The position numbers were made by a program, and so were the translations under genes. From Linum tenue (taxonomy: Eukaryota; Streptophyta; Magnoliopsida; Malpighiales; Linaceae), in the NCBI GenBank assembly GCA_946122785.1, contig CAMGYJ010000005.1:35082002-35146001 (forward strand): a stretch of DNA of 64,000 nt, read 5' to 3'. Below, piece by piece: positions 59,906 to 64,000 of this stretch. A model generated the notes under the pieces. That model saw nothing but the letters and a program-made list of their open reading frames with translations. It ran no database searches and was not told the origin of the DNA. Position 1 is the stretch's first letter, and every line of letters begins with the position of its first letter.

Positions 59906-60753
59906 CTCCTGGAGACAAGCTCTATGCATCGGTACTAAGTTTCGAAATTATCGTCGCAGTTGGCGATGCCGACGTCGGCGTCGGAAGCTCCGGTGAGCTC
60001 TCACCACCTCCCAACGCGATTCCAACTCCCTGGAAAGGTTTCTGGGCGTTCAGTGGCCCGGACCAAACCTTTCGACGCCACTATTTTACTCTGGTTACCT
60101 TTCTTTCTTTCCATCTAGCTGCGGGTGCTAAAAGGGACGATGAAGTGAAGGGAGCTTTTTAACTCCCGTTCTGCCTCCCTCTCACTCTCTCATTAACTTC
60201 CCAGCAGCTGTAGCCAGCATTCGATCTCTGAGACCGCCTTCTATCTTGCAGCGGTATTGATAAGAGGGGACCCAAGTTCCAACGTTAACCACCGCTTGCA
60301 CCATAGCTATCCGCATACAACAGTAAAATAAGTGTTTAAATTAATTGGGGTTTCCGTTCACTAAATCGCAATTAGCGTAGTCGTTAAGTTGTTGGTTTCA
60401 TACAGTAGTACGCAATTATTAATATATAAGACTGAAGGACCTTTGTACACGAAATGGTGTGTAGCTTGGTGGAGATCAGTATGTTTAGAAAGCAATAGGT
60501 GGCAGGTTCAAATCCCTGCTGCCACAGTACATCTATCTTTTTTCCCAATTCCTTTTCTTTTTAATTATATTTTCATACACATAATATTAATTTCTTACGA
60601 TTATTATTATTGCTTCCTATTACCTCTTCTCCCATCAACAAAATTTCCACAATGTAGAATCTCGATCGTAAATTTATGGTTTATTGTAGAAGAAATTGAT
60701 TTCCGCTTCTATTTTATTTATTCTTTTGTTTTTGTTTGAGATGTTACAATCAA

Positions 60754-61555
60754 GACCAAAAAAGGATAAATGAAACACAATTTGAAAATTAAACATATTT
60801 CATTAAAAGAAAAAAACTAGAACGAAATGAGACAGAAAATAACCAAGTAATAAGTAAACTAGAAAAGCTACAACATTCAGTTTCAAATATTGAAAAGAAA
60901 ATATGACTATAGGAAAAGAATTAGAAATAGTAAATTTAACTAATATGGAACATCAAGAATATAATAGTATAGAACTACAAGGAGATTTAAATGAAAAATT
61001 AGACAACATCAATATGATGTAAGTGAACTAAATATAACATCCTCAGATTATTTATATCGTGATAAAATTCATAGAATATATTTCTTCAGAGAGTAATTCA
61101 ATTATTAGAACACATAATAATAATTTAAAAGAAGATTCCAACTAAACAATAAAAAATGATGTTTTTCATAAGTCTAAAGGATTTTTTTACAATAATAAGA
61201 AGTAGAAGGACCATTTCTGTAATTTAGAAAATAGAATATTCCAAGAATATTCTGTCAACTTTAACGGAACGCACTTAGTAGTAAACTTGAGTGGTACCGG
61301 GTGCACATATAATAGAGTTCAGTGGTACCCGACGTCCTATTCAAACTTAAGTGGTATAACTCCCCCAATTCTCATACTTTAGTGTACCCAAGGTATTTTA
61401 CCCTAGTTGAATACGTCCCCAGAAAATATATTTTAGTTTTTTTTTTAATTTAATATGAGGTGGCATCCAAGTGTCATGACAAGCTTAGTTGGATCTGATG
61501 TGTGATCTGAGGTGGCATCCACCTCAGCATCATCTTAACATTATGGATGTGAAGA
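60754..61555. other. AT-rich relic region, no intact gene
   Basis: Short broken frames rich in Lys, Glu, Asn and Ile (for example ISKLEKLQHSVSNIEKKI near 60850) suggest the remnant of a coding element with coiled-coil-like sequence. It appears continuous with 56830-57003 before the LTR inserted. At 61260-61400 there are GTGGTACC repeats. The source is not identified. Confidence 0.35.
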
Positions 61556-61559
61556 GTAA

Positions 61560-61696
61560 TGGTGTTAAAATTTCTTACGGAAATGGTTAAATTTGTCATA
61601 CTAATTTCAATAGTGTGGCTATATTTGTGTATTTTTCAAATTTTGGTTATTATAGTCACAAAGTGCATACTTATGGCTATCAAGGTGTATTTTGCC
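61560..61696. mobile_element. Terminal fragment related to the MULE at 49007
   Basis: Ends GGTGTATTTTGCC at 61696, preceded by TATGGCTATCAA, CACAAAGTGC and TGTGGCTATATTTG. This is a diverged version of the right terminal repeat of the 49007-51052 element. The partner end was not found. It abuts the 3' flank of PDR-C exactly at 61696/61697. Confidence 0.55.
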
Positions 61697-62005
61697 TAAT
61701 AATAATAAGAGAACAAATGCAAATTAATTAATGAAATGGAGAATGAAAAATAGAAATGTCTTCGAATGATAAACAAGATGTTCTTTTTTCTTGCTTTTTA
61801 CTTACTTGTTTGTGTGTTCCTTTTTTCTCATCACAAAAACAAAACTTACAAAGAAATTGCGATTAATGAATCATTAATAATAGAACCAAGATTTCGCTCA
61901 TACATTAATGAGATTCTCACATCGAACCCTCACTTCCCAAAAATAAATATGGAAAATAATAAAAAACAAAAAAAAAGAGAGAAAGGGAACATTTGCCTCT
62001 CTCTA
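61697..62005. other. 3' flank of PDR-C, homologous to PDR-B flank
   Basis: Reversed, this aligns over its full length with 31442-31743 behind PDR-B, with scattered substitutions and small indels. It probably contains the 3' untranslated region of PDR-C. Confidence 0.75.
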
Positions 62006-64000
62006 TCACCTCTTTTGAAAATTGAGCATCATGATACAAGTGGCAAAAATAAATATGAACATGACGCCAAACCCAACAACCACCGCACCAACAATCGGTA
62101 CCATGTCATGTTCAAATCCAAAGTAGAGCTTCACAAATGCCTCTACCGTTAACCCACTACGCAGAATGTCCTGCACATCTCCATATTGTGATGCCACGAA
62201 TCCATACAATGTCCATGAAACTGGGCATGCATAATAATACCATCTCCACCAAATGGGTGCCCTCTGTAAAACAAATTTAAATTATATGATGTGTTGAGTG
62301 ACATTTATCTTATATCATATCATCAACTAGCTCATTCTAATTAATAATTCGATTTTTTGGTAGATGACCAAGTATAAAAATTATATGAGAGTTACTTACA
62401 GGACGTGGGATAATGAATCCAGCAAAGATGTTCCAGAGCCCATAGAATGCAGTAGAGACAATATAGCCAATATGTTGGTTTGGAGTGAACGAAACAGCCA
62501 TCATGCCGTAGAATGTGAAGTAGAGTAGCGTGAAGTACATGAAGAAGAAGAACCAGAAGCATTTGATCACTGTAAACTCAAAACCTATCATTGTGTAGAC
62601 CATGCAGGTGTAGACAATGCATTGGAAAAGAATGTATGGAAGTTCAATCAATACCTGCAAAGCAAGAAACCACAAAAAAATAAACAATTGTACTTAACAT
62701 AAACGACTCTGAAGTAATCTAGGTTTGGATATTCTTACATGTGCAACAGCGTAAGGAAAGGCTGCATACATTCCAGCAGCTCTTTCTCTATAGAAAACTG
62801 TTCTTTCAATATCCACAACAGGTTGCACTGCCGATGCATTTTGGATACCAATTGAGAAGACGGCAGTGAACATTGAACCAATTGCGTTAAAGAGATCTTG
62901 TTCATTATTCCTGTGCATTGATTTTTAAGACATTTCATAGCAATGAGATTTTGAAACCCATTTGGAAGTAAGAAAAAGAACAAGCATGGTTTGGTCAGTA
63001 CTCACATTTTGCCACCTAGATCCCAAAACATGCCTCCGAAAAGCAAAGCTATGATTGTTGTGAAGAGAAAGCGAACTCCGGTGTATGGCTGGTTTCGCAA
63101 ATATGACCAATGGAACTTCCATAGGCAAGCTAGGCACTGAGTGAATAGTGATCTAGAGTATTGGGTTTCAAAGTGCAGGTCCTTGGATGCAACTGCAGGT
63201 TTGCTTAAATCCTTGATCATGGCCTTGTTTCTCCTAAAATACACAAAGAAACATCCAATTCATTAATTTTTTCTATTAAGAAACCTTAACCAATTTAATG
63301 GTGTAAAGTATGAAGAATTCATACTTGTAGAGGTCTGATCTCTTGTATACAGCAGCAAAATCAACTCCAAGAGTAACCTCTTGTCCAGGTGAGGATACTT
63401 CCATCATCCAAGTCGCAGGGTTGTAGCCATCTTTGATCTTAGTAACTCCGTCAATTGTCTGTTCAAGCAACAACAATATCGAGAAGTTCAAATATACATG
63501 TACAAGAATATATAGGATTTTAAAGAACATAACCTTCTGCTCAATTACCTCAAAATAATTGATCAAATGACAAGAATTTTTTCCTAATGGGCCGACATAG
63601 ATTTCTTGCCCACCACGCTTCAGGAGGAAAAGCTATTGGTTCAACAACAAAAAATTAACTGTATCATGTTAAGGGTTGCCACATGAGAGAGTGATCTTTC
63701 TTTTATGGTAATAATATGAATCACCTACCTCGTCAAAAGACTCAAAGATATCAATACTTGGCTGATGGATGGTGCACACCACTGTTCTTCCAGTATCGAC
63801 AGTGTTCCTTACCGTTCTCATAACGATTGCAGCAGCTCTGGCGTCTAACCCTGATGTTGGCTCATCCATGAAAATAATGGAGGGGTTTGCCACTAGTTCA
63901 ACTGCAATGGTTAATCTCTTACGTTGCTCAATAGATAGACCATTTACACCGGGCAACCCAACTATCGAGTCCCTCAAACTATCAAGTTCCACTAGTGCCA
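62006..64000 (-). CDS. PDR-type ABCG transporter, 3' part (PDR-C), close paralogue of PDR-B
   Basis: The C-terminal part of a full-size PDR transporter leaving the window on the right. Minus-strand exons: 64000-63729 (partial), 63632-63549, 63458-63325, 63233-63006, 62910-62739, 62654-62400 and 62263-62006. The six complete exons are 84, 134, 228, 172, 255 and 258 bp, identical in length and phase to the last six of PDR-B. It covers about 467 residues: the second ATPase domain from [20 protein letters not shown] through [14 protein letters not shown] and [11 protein letters not shown], then the whole second membrane domain, ending LNFQKR. Protein differences from PDR-B are few (for example NNEQD for KNEQD and PAVASKD for PTIGSKD). 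The intron sequences are also alignable. No disabling change is seen. Confidence 0.95.

Larger units (their letters stand above)
57004..60748 (+). mobile_element. Probable long solo LTR with a nested hAT element
   Basis: Starts TGTAACACCCC and ends TGTTACA, with the perfect 5-bp duplication ATCAA at 56999-57003 and 60749-60753. TG...CA ends and a 5-bp duplication are the LTR-retrotransposon signature. The opening TGTAACACCCC is common in very long LTRs of plant Ty3 chromoviruses (recall). Without the nested hAT copy (59293-59905) it is 3.1 kb. No gag or pol is visible. It includes the 31-bp tandem repeat at 57711-57833 and a GGTTCAAATCC tRNA-like motif at about 60504-60514. Confidence 0.6.

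Noticed and set aside
60450..60532. tRNA gene suggested by GGTTCAAATCC and a complementary GTGGCAG/CTGCCAC
   Set aside because: The T-arm-like stem has a mismatch, no acceptor or anticodon arm can be completed, and it lies inside the probable LTR. It is at most a tRNA-derived motif.
61766..62152. 128-codon plus-strand frame over the PDR-C end
   Set aside because: It runs antisense through the PDR-C 3' flank and last exon and has no family resemblance.

Overview
This window is nuclear DNA from a flowering plant, almost certainly a eudicot. It is AT-rich, its genes are split by short GT-AG introns, and the gene families (full-size PDR-type ABCG transporters, a plant BUB3.3-type WD40 protein, a DUF1218 membrane protein, an AP2/ERF factor) are typical of plants. 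The species cannot be named from the sequence alone. About half of the window is transposon-derived, and many insertions still show exact target-site duplications.

Layout. Positions 1-3939 (+) hold the 3' two-thirds of a PDR transporter (PDR-A). Positions 3940-6329 hold nested hAT-type elements inserted beside a decayed plastid 23S rRNA fragment. Positions 6330-8702 (+) hold a complete nine-exon BUB3.3-type gene. It converges on a complete three-exon DUF1218 gene at 9664-11122 (-). Positions 11.9-24 kb are a transposon field: small terminal-inverted-repeat elements, a Helitron-like element, a Mutator-like element (MULE) with a broken transposase and a PIF/Harbinger-like element nested in it, a SINE-like unit, and a 2.5 kb hAT-like block. 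Positions 24910-31441 (+) hold a complete 22-exon PDR transporter (PDR-B, about 1439 residues).

Positions 31.7-52 kb are mostly mobile DNA: a CACTA-like end, a decayed L1-type LINE (about 36.1-43.9 kb) split by a hAT element and a second insertion, a FAR1-type MULE transposase pseudogene with an upstream 191-bp tandem repeat, and a possible gene-carrying MULE at 49.0-51.1 kb. A single-exon ERF gene lies at 52081-52755 (+). Positions 53.2-61.7 kb hold a MULE containing a probable solo LTR, and a second, much longer, probable solo LTR. Positions 62006-64000 (-) hold the 3' part of a third PDR transporter (PDR-C). Every internal exon of PDR-C matches PDR-B in length, so B and C form a convergent inverted pair about 30 kb apart.

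Functional picture. The host genes that can be read are a local PDR family (three paralogues of plasma-membrane efflux or uptake pumps), one spindle-checkpoint-type WD40 protein, one cell-wall or endomembrane DUF1218 protein and one putative repressor ERF. They are neighbours rather than a pathway. The most informative structure is the layered transposon history: several insertions can be ordered in time because one interrupts another, and one hAT family has four copies with perfect 8-bp target duplications.
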